Shown one piece after another: positions 1-8,049 of a stretch of DNA of 64,000 nucleotides. A model generated the notes under the pieces. The model was not told where the DNA came from, made no database searches, and saw only the letters and a list, made by a program, of their open reading frames with translations. The position numbers were made by a program, and so were the translations under genes. Origin of the DNA: Planctomycetota bacterium (lineage in GTDB: Bacteria > Planctomycetota > Planctomycetia > Pirellulales > Pirellulaceae); the NCBI GenBank assembly GCA_963204915.1, contig CAUJHS010000018.1, forward strand, positions 1 to 64,000. Direction: 5' to 3'. Each line of letters begins with the position of its first letter. Positions within the stretch are counted from its first letter, which is position 1.

Positions 1-405
1 GACGCCGCGCTGCTTGTTGTTGCTGGCCTGGCGCCAGGCAGTGGTTTCGGCTCGCAGCAAGTTGATGTCTCCCAGACGGCGGCCTTTCAGACACTGGCGC
101 GTGAGCGAACTCAGTTCGTTTTCGGCGATGTTCAACCAACGGCCGTGTTTGGGCGTGTAGCAAAATACCAAACGCCGCAGCAGCGCGCGCCTGCTCCGGT
201 TCGAAGGCCTCGTAGAACGCGCCTTTGGTATGCGTGTTCAAATTGTCGCAGACTAAAATCACCTTCTCCGCGCGGGCGTAGCACGTGTGCAACAATTCCG
301 CCACCTGCCGCGCCCAGTCCACTTTGGTGCGCTGCTTCTCGACATGCACCTCGCGCGCCTGGTTGTTCGCGTCGGTCTCGCTCGTGAAGCGATCCAACGC
401 CATTC
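1..405 (-). pseudogene. IS630-family transposase, 3' part, frameshifted
   Basis: Read on the minus strand from about 405, the translation gives transposase blocks: a segment containing KVDWARQV, then VILVCDNLNTHT (the second catalytic-core block of IS630-type DDE enzymes), then FEPEQARA. After that the frame shifts by one base near 178-190. It resumes with LVFCYTPKHGRWLNIAENE, the third DDE block with its glutamate, and LTRQCLKGRRLGD, and runs off the left edge. The 5' half of the gene is missing: homology stops near 400, beside a GAATGTCCCC motif. A truncated and frameshifted copy cannot give an active enzyme. The family assignment rests on these conserved blocks. Confidence 0.8.
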
Positions 406-438
406 GTCTAGATCATTACGAGATCATTACCACAATCC

Positions 439-453
439 AGAATGTCCCCTTTT
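439..453 (+). repeat. AGAATGTCCCCTTTT motif (half of the GGGGACATTCT hairpin)
   Basis: This 15-base motif is the same half-site found in the hairpins at 25281-25321 and 56384-56413 and in the inverted repeats at 21857-21887 and 26031-26061. It lies exactly between the end of the IS630 remnant and the end of the neighbouring small gene, so it sits at a junction between unrelated DNA blocks. Confidence 0.7.
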
Positions 454-469
454 CCCTGCTTGTTCCCTA

Positions 470-850
470 CTACCCGCCTGGGACCCCACAATCCCGTAGT
501 TTCCCCAACACAGATTCCAACCACGCTACGTTCTTCGTCGTAGAAAGCACAGGAAGCAAACCTTTCGTACCGTCTGGTTCACAAAAAATCACTCGCAACG
601 TGCCGATTGATTGCCCCATTACTTCCTCTGACGCGTTGACGACCAGACCAATAAAGCTTTTCCGCACAAAAAGAACGCATTCTCCGTTGCTTTCAAATAA
701 GACGGACTTATCGTCCCATGAAACTTTGAGAATCCCTTCGCTGACCGTGCTAGCGCCAATTTGAACTATGGTTCCTTGGCAGTAGCTCGCGAACGGACGC
801 GGAACCTCAAAGTTTACGTCATATGGCAATTCAAATATACAAGTTTTCAT
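470..850 (-). CDS. Hypothetical protein, candidate immunity protein
   Basis: A 126-aa protein with no signal peptide or membrane segment and no family I recognise. It is rich in beta-type sequence and has two cysteines near its N-terminus. It begins 11 bases after the stop of the RHS C-terminal tip encoded just upstream on the same strand. That is the usual position of an immunity gene behind a polymorphic toxin. The gene and the toxin tip are clearly AT-richer than the surrounding chromosome, as expected for exchangeable toxin-immunity cargo. Its 3' end abuts the AGAATGTCCCCTTTT motif and the IS630 scrap. The immunity role is inferred from position only. Confidence 0.55.
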   Translation of the reverse strand: MKTCIFELPYDVNFEVPRPFASYCQGTIVQIGASTVSEGILKVSWDDKSVLFESNGECVLFVRKSFIGLVVNASEEVMGQSIGTLRVIFCEPDGTKGLLPVLSTTKNVAWLESVLGKLRDCGVPGG

Positions 851-861
851 AACTTTAGGCT

Positions 862-1467
862 TTACGGAATGGAAACTTCTTTGCCGCCGAGATAAAAAGT
901 TGCCTTACTCTTGAGTGCTGGGTTAGCCATAATTGTAGAAATCTCCCAGTTAGTTATATTGCTAATCATTCCATTCTCTGCCCATTCCTGGTAGTCAATG
1001 CCCTTTGCGCCGCGCTGAATAATATTTGGCAGGTCATCGACACATTTAACAACTCCGTCAAGATTCACGTGAATGTGCTTTGCGTCATTGAGTGCGGTAG
1101 TCACGTTTCGTGCAAGCTTCTCGTACGATCCTGGCCACCAATGTCGGTAAATATCCCCATAATGCTTTGCGCCAACATGCTTCGTAAAGTTCTCCAATAA
1201 AGTGGGGGATTTCGTTGTCTGGTGCCTCGCGAGTCCTATCGCAAAGTCGAACGCATCATCTCCTATCGGCGCGGCAGCTTCGGCTCCGGCAACACGTGCA
1301 GCGTCGTCACCAAAAGTGCTGAGAGCGTCGTCACCGAGGCTGCCCGCGCTACTCGCCAAGCCAGGCGCAGCCGCCATGAATTGAATGTTGGTAGTGGCAA
1401 GTGCTGTCATTGCTCCAAGTTGTGCGTCACCCGGCTTGCATTCTTGAAAATATGCGTCGGGCCGCAA
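862..1467 (-). CDS. Detached C-terminal tip of an RHS/YD polymorphic toxin
   Basis: The 201-aa reading starts at a TTG and the frame stays open upstream as far as the dispersed repeat at about 1513, so the true 5' part is lost. The N-terminal half (residues about 1-75) is the small-residue-rich linker typically found between an RHS core and its toxin. The C-terminal 120 residues carry WWPGSYEKLARNVTTAL, a WAENG segment and NWEISTIMANPALK followed by TFYLGG, and look like a compact toxin domain. I cannot name the toxin class. No RHS core precedes it in this orientation; the nearest YD repeats (1598-1740) lie on the other strand, so the tip is an orphan created by rearrangement. A candidate immunity gene follows after 11 bases. 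Confidence 0.55.
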   Translation of the reverse strand: MRPDAYFQECKPGDAQLGAMTALATTNIQFMAAAPGLASSAGSLGDDALSTFGDDAARVAGAEAAAPIGDDAFDFAIGLARHQTTKSPTLLENFTKHVGAKHYGDIYRHWWPGSYEKLARNVTTALNDAKHIHVNLDGVVKCVDDLPNIIQRGAKGIDYQEWAENGMISNITNWEISTIMANPALKSKATFYLGGKEVSIP

Positions 1468-1512
1468 GCCATTGTTCTCTACTGCGTCGAACGCAGCACG
1501 CTTGCGTATCTC

Positions 1513-1550
1513 GGGCGGGTGGCTGGGGCGGAGTCTTCGACGCCCCAGTT
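1513..1550 (-). repeat. Dispersed element, partial copy A (right end only)
   Basis: Read on the minus strand this is the right end of the dispersed element: the CTGGGGCG...CGCCCCAG stem followed by the GCCACCCGCC terminus. It matches the ends of copies at 21541-21699, 22717-22882 and 24666-24800. The left part of the element is absent. It separates the RHS toxin tip from an RHS fragment on the opposite strand. Confidence 0.75.
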
Positions 1551-1597
1551 GAGGTGATCGCGAGGTTAATCTTGGAGACGCATCCGGTTCATCGAGC

Positions 1598-1740
1598 GAC
1601 GAGTCGTATTGCTATGACGCCAATGGCAATCGCACGAACACGGGGTATGCGACGGGCGACGGCAACTTGCTGGAGTCGAACGGGGTTTTTGATTACGAGT
1701 ATGACGATGAGGGGAACCGTGCCAAACGCACCAGCTCGAC
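1598..1740 (+). pseudogene. RHS/YD repeat fragment
   Basis: The plus strand encodes two YD-type repeats: CYDANGNRTNTGYATGDGN, then FDYEYDDEGNRAKR. These are the usual signature of RHS cell-surface or secreted toxin shells. The fragment is only about 48 codons, with no start codon or shell context. It then reads in frame straight into helicase sequence at about 1757, which shows a deletion or recombination joint. It is opposite in strand to the toxin tip at 862-1467 and to the larger RHS fragment at 2181-3228. Confidence 0.75.
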
Positions 1741-1756
1741 CCCGTGGTGCGGGCCA

Positions 1757-1990
1757 ATCCAAATGCCGTGGGTCAACCTCATGATCGCCGACGATGTGGG
1801 CCTCGGTAAGACCATCGAAGCAGGGATGGCGGCGCTGCAGCTCTTCGTCCGACACCGGGCCAAAAAGATTCTGGCGATCTGCCCGTCCGCGCTGCAAATC
1901 CAGTAGCGCGACCAGATGCGGAATAAGTTCGGCCTTGACTTCCGCATTGTCGATTCGAGCCTGAGGCGCGACCTACGCAGGCGACTCGGC
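1757..1990 (+). pseudogene. SNF2-type helicase fragment with nonsense codon
   Basis: The sequence encodes NLMIADDVGLGKTIEAG, the Walker A region of SNF2/DEAD-like helicases of the kind seen in phage-defence and repair loci. It is followed by HRAKKILAICPSALQIQ, then an in-frame TAG at 1904-1906, then RDQMRNKFGLDFRIVDS. Family members have a tryptophan where the TAG stands (QWRDQM), so a TGG-to-TAG change is the simplest explanation. Homology fades at about 1990. The remaining helicase motifs are absent, so this is a relic of a larger gene, possibly a defence gene such as a DISARM-type helicase. Confidence 0.7.
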
Positions 1991-2180
1991 GCTTTCCATG
2001 TTGCTGCCGGCGGCATCGTGGGGACGCTGCTGACGGCCTTTAATTGCGACGGCCGTCGGAGCGGTTGGTCCAGCGCGGTGCGACGCTCGTCGTGTCCTAC
2101 GGCGGGCGAATGGTGATTCCCAACTGGGCCGTACGCCAGTCGTCAACGCGGATCGTCGAACGCATTCTGGCCCAGGGCGA

Positions 2181-3228
2181 TTATGAGCTGACGGCGGAAG
2201 TTCGAAGAGGGTTCCTTTCGACGGCGGGGGACCAAGAGGGTCTCGGAATCGGTAAGCCATTGCGGAGAAATGTGTTACGTCGCGAGAAAAAGAGAGTATT
2301 GTTACGAAGAGGGTTCCTTTCGGGGAGGTGCTTAATTGTAGAGTTGGTTTCGGCGGTGATGACGCCGTAGACGCCATAGGTGATGTGGTTGACGACGGTG
2401 GTTGTATCTGTCATTGAGTCGAAGTCAGCGATATCGCGCACCGTGCTAAGGTTGTCGGTAAGTGGCCAAAGGACTTCGCCAGCAACGGTTGTTCCCAGCA
2501 CGTCGTCGATTTGTTCATCGGCCAGAACCTGATCGACGGCGGGACCGTGGAGGTAGCGGTTGGTTAGGTCGCCGTTGGCGTTGAAGGTCAGGACGATGTG
2601 GTCGCCGGCGTGGCCGCGTTCGTGGCGTTCGCCGTCGAGAATGTAATGGGTTTCTTCGTCGTAGTCGGTGTCGCCGTCGGTGTCGATCAGCTTGGCTAGG
2701 CGGCGGCCGCAGAGATCGTAGATGTAATCGACGATCTGCGTGGCGGGGCCGGTTGCGCTGGAGCGAGTGGTGCTGTTTACCAGGCGGTTGTGATAGTCCC
2801 ACTCGTATTCATCGACGATGCCCGTGGCGATTTTCGTGCGCGTGAGGCGGTTGCCTTCGTTGTCATACGTGTAATCGTAAACGCCGTCCGAGAGAAGCTG
2901 ATTGTTGTCGCCGGTGTCGTAACCGGTCATCGTGCGGTTGCCGTTGACGTCGTAGGCAAAGCTCTCGTCCGTCTGATAGTCGTAGTCCGCGCTGGTCAAT
3001 TGGTTCGCGTTGTCGGAGCTATACGTCGCCGTCCCATCTGTCAACGAATCGAACTGCGTAACTCGGCTGGCGGCGTCGTAGGCCCAGTCGTAATCGGCCA
3101 GCGTGGTTAGGGCTTGCGCGTGCGTCAACGCGGTCAACCTTCCCATGCCGTCATACACATACGAACTCACCGCGACGAGGTCGGCTGCCAGTAAGTCCTC
3201 GTAGCGGCTGATCTCAGTCCAGCGGTCG
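2181..3228 (-). pseudogene. RHS/YD repeat protein fragment
   Basis: About 300 residues of RHS shell are readable. YD repeats include YVYDGMGRLTAL, FAYDVNGNRTMTG, YDYTYDNEGNRLTR and YIYDLCGRRLAKL. The conserved LHGPAVDQVLADE segment and the NLSTVRDIADF block that precede the RHS core end are also present. Both ends are broken: upstream the reading enters from a GTGGGCACAGCCCAC repeat at 3231, and downstream it stops being RHS-like after TYGVYGVITAETN (about 2330) and runs through unrelated sequence to a stop at 2181. The core autocleavage motif and the toxin are therefore missing. Confidence 0.8.
2203..2322. repeat. 18-bp direct repeat pair CGAAGAGGGTTCCTTTCG
   Basis: An identical 18-base sequence occurs at 2203-2220 and 2305-2322, 102 bases apart. 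It lies in the non-homologous tail attached to the RHS fragment. It could be a recombination scar or the ends of a small inserted unit; nothing further can be said. Confidence 0.6.
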
Positions 3229-3230
3229 CG

Positions 3231-3250
3231 GTGGGCACAGCCCACCCTAC
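3231..3250. repeat. GTGGGC(ACA)GCCCAC hairpin followed by CCTAC
   Basis: A 6-bp perfect stem with a 3-base loop, followed by CCTAC. It marks the exact upstream joint of the RHS fragment. The sequence resembles a short palindromic repeat common in environmental genomes, but only one copy is visible here. Confidence 0.45.
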
Positions 3251-3426
3251 ACTTTTGGGGGCAAAGCCTTGGAAGGACGAAAGGCACCACCGTTGGCGTG
3301 GTTATCTGCGAATCTTATTCCTACAAAGCGACAAGGCTTGGAACACGACTTGCAGGCAATGATACCGTTTGGTGATTCTTCGTAAGCCTTAACCGAACGG
3401 TCGGAAATTGCCCGTCAAGGTGTTTC

Positions 3427-5085
3427 ATGTCGATTGAAGACCTCTGGTACAAGCACGCCGTCATTTACTGCCTGGATGTGGAAAAGTACCTCGACGCCAA
3501 CGGCGACGGCGTGGGAGACTTCGAAGGGCTAAGCCGGCGCCTGGATTACCTGGCGGGGCTGGGAGTCACCTGCTTGTGGCTTCAACCGTTTTATCCGTCG
3601 CCCAACCGCGACAACGGCTACGATGTGAGCGACTATTACAACGTGCATCCCAAGCATGGCTCGCTGGGCGACTTTGTCGAGTTCATGAACCAGGCGCGAG
3701 CGCTGGGCATGCGCGTGATTGTCGATCTGGTGGTGAGCCATTCCTCGCGCGAGCATGCTTGGTTTCAAGCCGCGCGGGAAGATCGCCAGTCGCCCCTGCG
3801 GCCCTGGTACGTGTGGGCCGACGAACGCCCTGAGGATCACGACTCGGGCGTGGTGTTTCCCGGCGTGCAAACCACCAACTGGACCTGGGACAAAGCGGCC
3901 AAGCAATACTACTTTCACCGGTTCTACGAGTTCCAGCCCGATCTCGACACGCATTACCCCGCGGTGCGCAACGAGATGCGCAAGGTCATGGGCTTTTGGC
4001 TGGAGCTGGGCGTCTCCGGGTTTCGGATGGATGCCGTTCCGTTCCTCATCGAGCGCAAAGGCGCCAACGTGGATCCTGTCAAAGACTATGAACTCTTGCA
4101 CGAGCTGCGCGACTTCCTGCAATGGCGCTGCCGCGACGCGATCCTGCTGGCCGAAGCCAATGTGCCGCCTGAAGAAAGTCTGAACTACTTTGGCGACCAG
4201 GGAGATCGGCTGCAAATGATGCTGAACTTCCCCGTGAACCAGCGGCTGTTTTACGCAATGGCCACGGCCGATTTGAAGCCGCTGATCGAAGCCTTGGAGC
4301 AAACCCGCGAACGTCCTCGTGCGGCGCAGTGGGTGCAGTTCCTCCGCAGCCATGACGAGCTTGACCTGGGCCGGCTGACTGAAGAACAACGGGAGCGCGT
4401 GTTTCAGGCGTTCGGGCCGGAAGAGAACATGCAGTTGTATCAGCGCGGCATCCGGCGTCGGCTGGCGCCCATGCTGGGCAACGACCGGCGCCGGCTGGAA
4501 CTGGCGTTCAGCTTGCTGTTCTCGTTGCCGGGTACGCCCATGATGCAGTACGGCGACGAGATTGGCATTGGCGATGATCTTTCGCTTCCCGAGCGGGAAT
4601 GCGCCCGCACGCCCATGCAATGGACCGCCGAGCCGCACGGCGGGTTCTCGCGCGCCGAGGAGACGGTGAAGCCGGTCATCGCCGAGGGCGAGTTCGGTTA
4701 TCCGCGGCTTAACGTGGCGGCGCAGCAGCGCGATCCGAACTCGCTGTTAAGCTGGAACGAGCGCATTCTGCGCACCCGGCGCGAGTGCCCCGAGTTCAGT
4801 TGGGGCGACTACACGATCCTGCGCACCCATGCGCCCGAAGTGCTCGGCCTGCGCTACGACTGGCGCGGCACGGCCCTGGTGACCTTGCACAACTTCAGCG
4901 CCGAGCGGCGCCCGGTGCGGCTGTACTTCGATGATCCGCAAGCAAAACGGTTGTTCAACATTTTTACGGACGAAGCGAGCCAGGCCGATGATGCAGGCGT
5001 GCACCATTTCGATCTTGAAGGTTACGGCTACCGCTGGCTCCGCGTGGGCGCGCCCGACCCCGCGCTTGATCGCACCGCGTTTTAA
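3427..5085 (+). CDS. GH13 alpha-amylase family enzyme, trehalose-synthase-like
   Basis: A 552-aa cytosolic enzyme without signal peptide. It has the GH13 (beta/alpha)8 barrel signatures: DLVVSHSS (residues about 100-107), GFRMDAVPF with nucleophile D202, LLAEAN with acid/base E243, and RSHDELDL with the third carboxylate D310. The N-terminus WYKHAVIYCLDVEKYLDANGDGVGD is typical of the GH13 subfamily containing trehalose synthase (maltose-trehalose interconversion). Family TreS proteins often carry a longer C-terminus or a fused maltokinase, neither of which is present, so a related alpha-glucan enzyme is possible. No obvious operon partner; the small gene downstream is on the other strand. 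Confidence 0.85.
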   Translation: MSIEDLWYKHAVIYCLDVEKYLDANGDGVGDFEGLSRRLDYLAGLGVTCLWLQPFYPSPNRDNGYDVSDYYNVHPKHGSLGDFVEFMNQARALGMRVIVDLVVSHSSREHAWFQAAREDRQSPLRPWYVWADERPEDHDSGVVFPGVQTTNWTWDKAAKQYYFHRFYEFQPDLDTHYPAVRNEMRKVMGFWLELGVSGFRMDAVPFLIERKGANVDPVKDYELLHELRDFLQWRCRDAILLAEANVPPEESLNYFGDQGDRLQMMLNFPVNQRLFYAMATADLKPLIEALEQTRERPRAAQWVQFLRSHDELDLGRLTEEQRERVFQAFGPEENMQLYQRGIRRRLAPMLGNDRRRLELAFSLLFSLPGTPMMQYGDEIGIGDDLSLPERECARTPMQWTAEPHGGFSRAEETVKPVIAEGEFGYPRLNVAAQQRDPNSLLSWNERILRTRRECPEFSWGDYTILRTHAPEVLGLRYDWRGTALVTLHNFSAERRPVRLYFDDPQAKRLFNIFTDEASQADDAGVHHFDLEGYGYRWLRVGAPDPALDRTAF

Positions 5086-5174
5086 ATAGCCAGCCAGCGC
5101 ATTTTGCGCCATGGCTGGCTTGCGCCACGGCGTGACCTTGTGAGGCTAGTTTTGGGACGATGCTTAGGGCATTT

Positions 5175-5375
5175 TCACCAGAAGCGCCACCAGGGGTTCA
5201 TGCGGCGGATCAACCGTTTGGCGCGCTGTTCGATGTCGGCGTATCCGCAATGGACGAGGTCGCGGGTTGATTTGAGGATTTCTTCGCGTAGCGGTCCCCG
5301 CAGCGTTTTGACGGCGACGGCCCGTTCGAGGGATTCCATGGCCTCCAACGTTTCCTGGTAGTTCGCGGGAGTCAT
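5175..5375 (-). CDS. Small hypothetical protein ending in PWWRFW
   Basis: A 66-aa protein starting at the ATG at 5375 (MTPANYQETL). The longer upstream reading in the same frame has low-complexity arginine-rich sequence and is probably not translated. The protein is charged and helical (EAMESLERAVAVKTLRGPLR). It finishes with an aromatic tail, NPWWRFW. A similar tail, WWKFWR, ends the unrelated 188-aa protein at 36065-36631. No family recognised. It lies downstream of the TPR membrane protein's upstream-facing neighbourhood but starts 150 bases beyond that gene's stop, so it could be co-transcribed with it. Confidence 0.5.
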   Translation of the reverse strand: MTPANYQETLEAMESLERAVAVKTLRGPLREEILKSTRDLVHCGYADIEQRAKRLIRRMNPWWRFW

Positions 5376-5527
5376 GGGGTAACCGTGATAAGGATTTGTT
5401 TCGGCGGTTTCGCCACATCTCAAACGTAGCGGTGTTGCTGAGAAACCGCAACGACGCCTGTCCGCCATTTGGGCCATCGCGCCATCGGGAGACGGTCGCG
5501 GTGAACGGCGGGCGACGCGGCTTGCGA

Positions 5528-7798
5528 TTACCAACCCAGGAATTCCGCAACCTCGGGCGTGGGGGCGCGGCCCAACTGAGCGGCCTGGCGGAAATGACGC
5601 CGAGCTTCGGGCAAGTTGTTCTCGTTCAAGTACAACAAACCCAGGTTGTAATGGGCTGCGGCGTTCGTCGGCTGAAGGGTCAACGCACGATGATAAACCT
5701 CGGCCGCCTCTTCCAAGCGGTCTAGCTCAAACAACGCGGCGCCCAAGTTGTTGTACGCGTCGGGGAACTCGGGCATGACGCGAAGACAATCGCGGTAACA
5801 CTGCACGGCGCGAGCCGTGTCGCCGGTTCCATACGCCACATTGCCAAGTTGAAAATGAACGCGGCCATCGTCCGGGGCAAGTTGCAGCGCCTCGTTCAGC
5901 GCCTGCTGCGCGTCCTCATAGCGACCTAACTGCACCAGCGCCAGTCCGAGTTGGTAGCGCGCCTCGGCCGAATCGGGTGATAAGTCAAGCGCCGTTTGAA
6001 ACGCTTGCAACGCCGCTTCGTGGTCATTGGCCGCGAGCAGCACGACGCCCAGTTGCACCTGCGCTTCGGACGAATGGGCATGAAGCCGAGCGGCCTCCTG
6101 CGCCAAGGCTTGCGCTTCGGCATGCCGGCCCAAGCGGGAGAGAACCTCGGCCAGCGCCGCGCCGATTTCCAGCGAGTCGGGCGACCGCGCCTGCGCCGTT
6201 TGCAGATGAGGCAGGGCGTTCGTCCAGTCGCCTTGGCGCGCGTACATGGCGCCCCAGGCGTGTTCGATCGAGGCGTCGTCGGGCTGCAAACGTGCTGCCG
6301 CGCTGAAGGCGTTGTCGGCCAAAGCGGGTTTATGCAGCTTGTCATACGCCAGCGCCAACTCGTAATGGTAGCGCCATTGCCCCGGATCGAGCCGAATCGC
6401 CTGCTGGTATTCCTCGGCCGCGGCTTGGAACTCCTCGGCCCGGTACAACGCGGCGCCCAAACCGGCGTGCGCCTCGGGCGAGCGGGGTCGAAGCGTCGCC
6501 GCCCTTTTCGCAGTGTCGAGCGCTTTCTGTACGTCGCCCCGGTCGAGCGCTTGTTGCGTAACGCGGAATTGCAGTTCTGGCACGTCGGGCGTCCAAGCCA
6601 CGAGATGCTCCAACAGTTGGCCTTTTTGCACATCCGTGATCGGAGCGCGCGTCGCCTCAAGCCAGTACAGACCGCCCGCGATGACGCCGAACGCCGCCCA
6701 TTTACCCAGATGCACCAGCCCCGAAACGGAATGCCGGGGCACACCGCCCGAACCGCCCAAGTTGGCTCGGGTGTCGCGCTCGCGGACCTTCCAGATGAAA
6801 CCGTCGTAGTAAAAGTGGAGCATGGCCGACGTGGTCAAGACCGCAAGCAATACCTTTTGCAGCCCCGACGAGTGGACCGACTCGCTCAACAAGCGAAGCG
6901 AGCCAAAGGCCGCAATCGCCGCCAGGTACAGCGCCACAAACCTCCAGCGATTACGAAACAGGAGATGCAAGACGCCCGATTGTGCCCCCAGCCGGTCGGC
7001 CAGGCGACGATTGTACGCCCACACGATGGCGTAATACTGCACCGCGTGGAAGATCTCGAACATGGCCACGCCAATCAACACGTTGGTTGAGAGCGTACCA
7101 CTCATCCAATAGAGAAAACCGGTGGTCAAGGCGAGAAGCACTTTCGCCCACGTGACGCCGGCCGGCCGACGGCTGAGCACCGCCAGATGCACGACATACG
7201 CCACGCCCACCAACACCGTAACGCCGCCTACAATCCAGCGCAGTCCGTTCAACCAGGCCGAGCTTAACAGCGGGACGCCGGTCATCCAGATCACTTCAAT
7301 CAGGCCAAACATGCGGGAGTCGCTAAACACGATTCCGGCGGTAAAGATCATCAGGCACAACGCCCAATCGAGTTGCGCTGCGAGGCGGTCGTGCACGCCG
7401 CGCTTCAGATCATAAATGCGCATGAACCCGTACGTCTGCATCAGGGCGTGCCAGGTCGCCCAGAACAGCAGCATCACTTCCAGGCCGTGCAACCCGCGCG
7501 ACAGGAATGTCCAGGTCAGCGCCAACGCCAACGGGGGCGCCAGAAGAAACCGCCAGCGATACCGCAAGAACAGTTCGCGCTCCCCATAGGTGCGCATAAA
7601 CCCCGGCAAGTGATGGCCGATTGACGCGAACGCCACGACCACCAGCGCGATTTGTTCCGGGGTCCAGATCCAGCGCGCCAGCAACGTCACAACCGGAAGA
7701 ATCGCTAAGGGCGTGGCGATCAGGAACGCCAGATCCCACGGAGCCGAGACGATCCACGCAGACGAGTTTCGGAGGCTCGAAGGAGAGCGCGCGTCCAT
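5528..7798 (-). CDS. Polytopic membrane protein with C-terminal TPR array
   Basis: A 756-aa protein. Residues about 15-385 contain roughly ten hydrophobic helices, with conserved-looking polar spots such as FASIGHHLPGFMRTYGERE and WATWHALMQTYGF inside them. Residues about 405-750 are a run of about ten tetratricopeptide repeats (for example AHAGLGAALYRAEEFQAAAE and AYNNLGAALFELDRLEEAAE). This resembles other planctomycete membrane proteins where a TPR scaffold is anchored by a multi-pass domain; the membrane domain's activity is unknown. The TPR part probably binds protein partners. It is divergent from the membrane protein at 8050. The start ATG at 7798 is the first in frame and leads directly into the hydrophobic region. 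Confidence 0.75.
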   Translation of the reverse strand: MDARSPSSLRNSSAWIVSAPWDLAFLIATPLAILPVVTLLARWIWTPEQIALVVVAFASIGHHLPGFMRTYGERELFLRYRWRFLLAPPLALALTWTFLSRGLHGLEVMLLFWATWHALMQTYGFMRIYDLKRGVHDRLAAQLDWALCLMIFTAGIVFSDSRMFGLIEVIWMTGVPLLSSAWLNGLRWIVGGVTVLVGVAYVVHLAVLSRRPAGVTWAKVLLALTTGFLYWMSGTLSTNVLIGVAMFEIFHAVQYYAIVWAYNRRLADRLGAQSGVLHLLFRNRWRFVALYLAAIAAFGSLRLLSESVHSSGLQKVLLAVLTTSAMLHFYYDGFIWKVRERDTRANLGGSGGVPRHSVSGLVHLGKWAAFGVIAGGLYWLEATRAPITDVQKGQLLEHLVAWTPDVPELQFRVTQQALDRGDVQKALDTAKRAATLRPRSPEAHAGLGAALYRAEEFQAAAEEYQQAIRLDPGQWRYHYELALAYDKLHKPALADNAFSAAARLQPDDASIEHAWGAMYARQGDWTNALPHLQTAQARSPDSLEIGAALAEVLSRLGRHAEAQALAQEAARLHAHSSEAQVQLGVVLLAANDHEAALQAFQTALDLSPDSAEARYQLGLALVQLGRYEDAQQALNEALQLAPDDGRVHFQLGNVAYGTGDTARAVQCYRDCLRVMPEFPDAYNNLGAALFELDRLEEAAEVYHRALTLQPTNAAAHYNLGLLYLNENNLPEARRHFRQAAQLGRAPTPEVAEFLGW

Positions 7799-8049
7799 GA
7801 GAGCCTGCGTCCATGAGAAAACGGGATGTTAATAAACGATTGTACTTGACTCTACGTCATGGGCGTAGGTCATACTGCCCGCCGCGCCAAAAACGCCCCA
7901 GGTTGCTGCGTTCGGCCGCGGCGGCGGCAACCGCGGCCCGTTCATTTGGCGGACTCGGAGAGGGTACACTTAAGGGGACGCGAACCTTGGTCGGCGGCGC
8001 GGCGCCGCTGGGGCAGGGAACCCGCAACCTCCGCGGCGCCAACTTCGTG

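Noticed and set aside
2040-2200. Coding fragment with RMVIPNWAVRQSSTRIVERI
   Set aside because: It reads openly for about 50 codons but has no start, no recognised domain and lies between relics; not enough to call a gene.
3529-4638. 369-codon open frame antisense to the GH13 gene
   Set aside because: The GH13 frame has all catalytic motifs; the antisense reading has no recognisable domain and a histidine-rich composition typical of a shadow frame.
7813-8049. 79-residue N-terminal extension of the membrane protein gene
   Set aside because: The sequence is arginine/alanine-rich and unlike a protein start; the ATG at 8050 leads into the hydrophobic domain.
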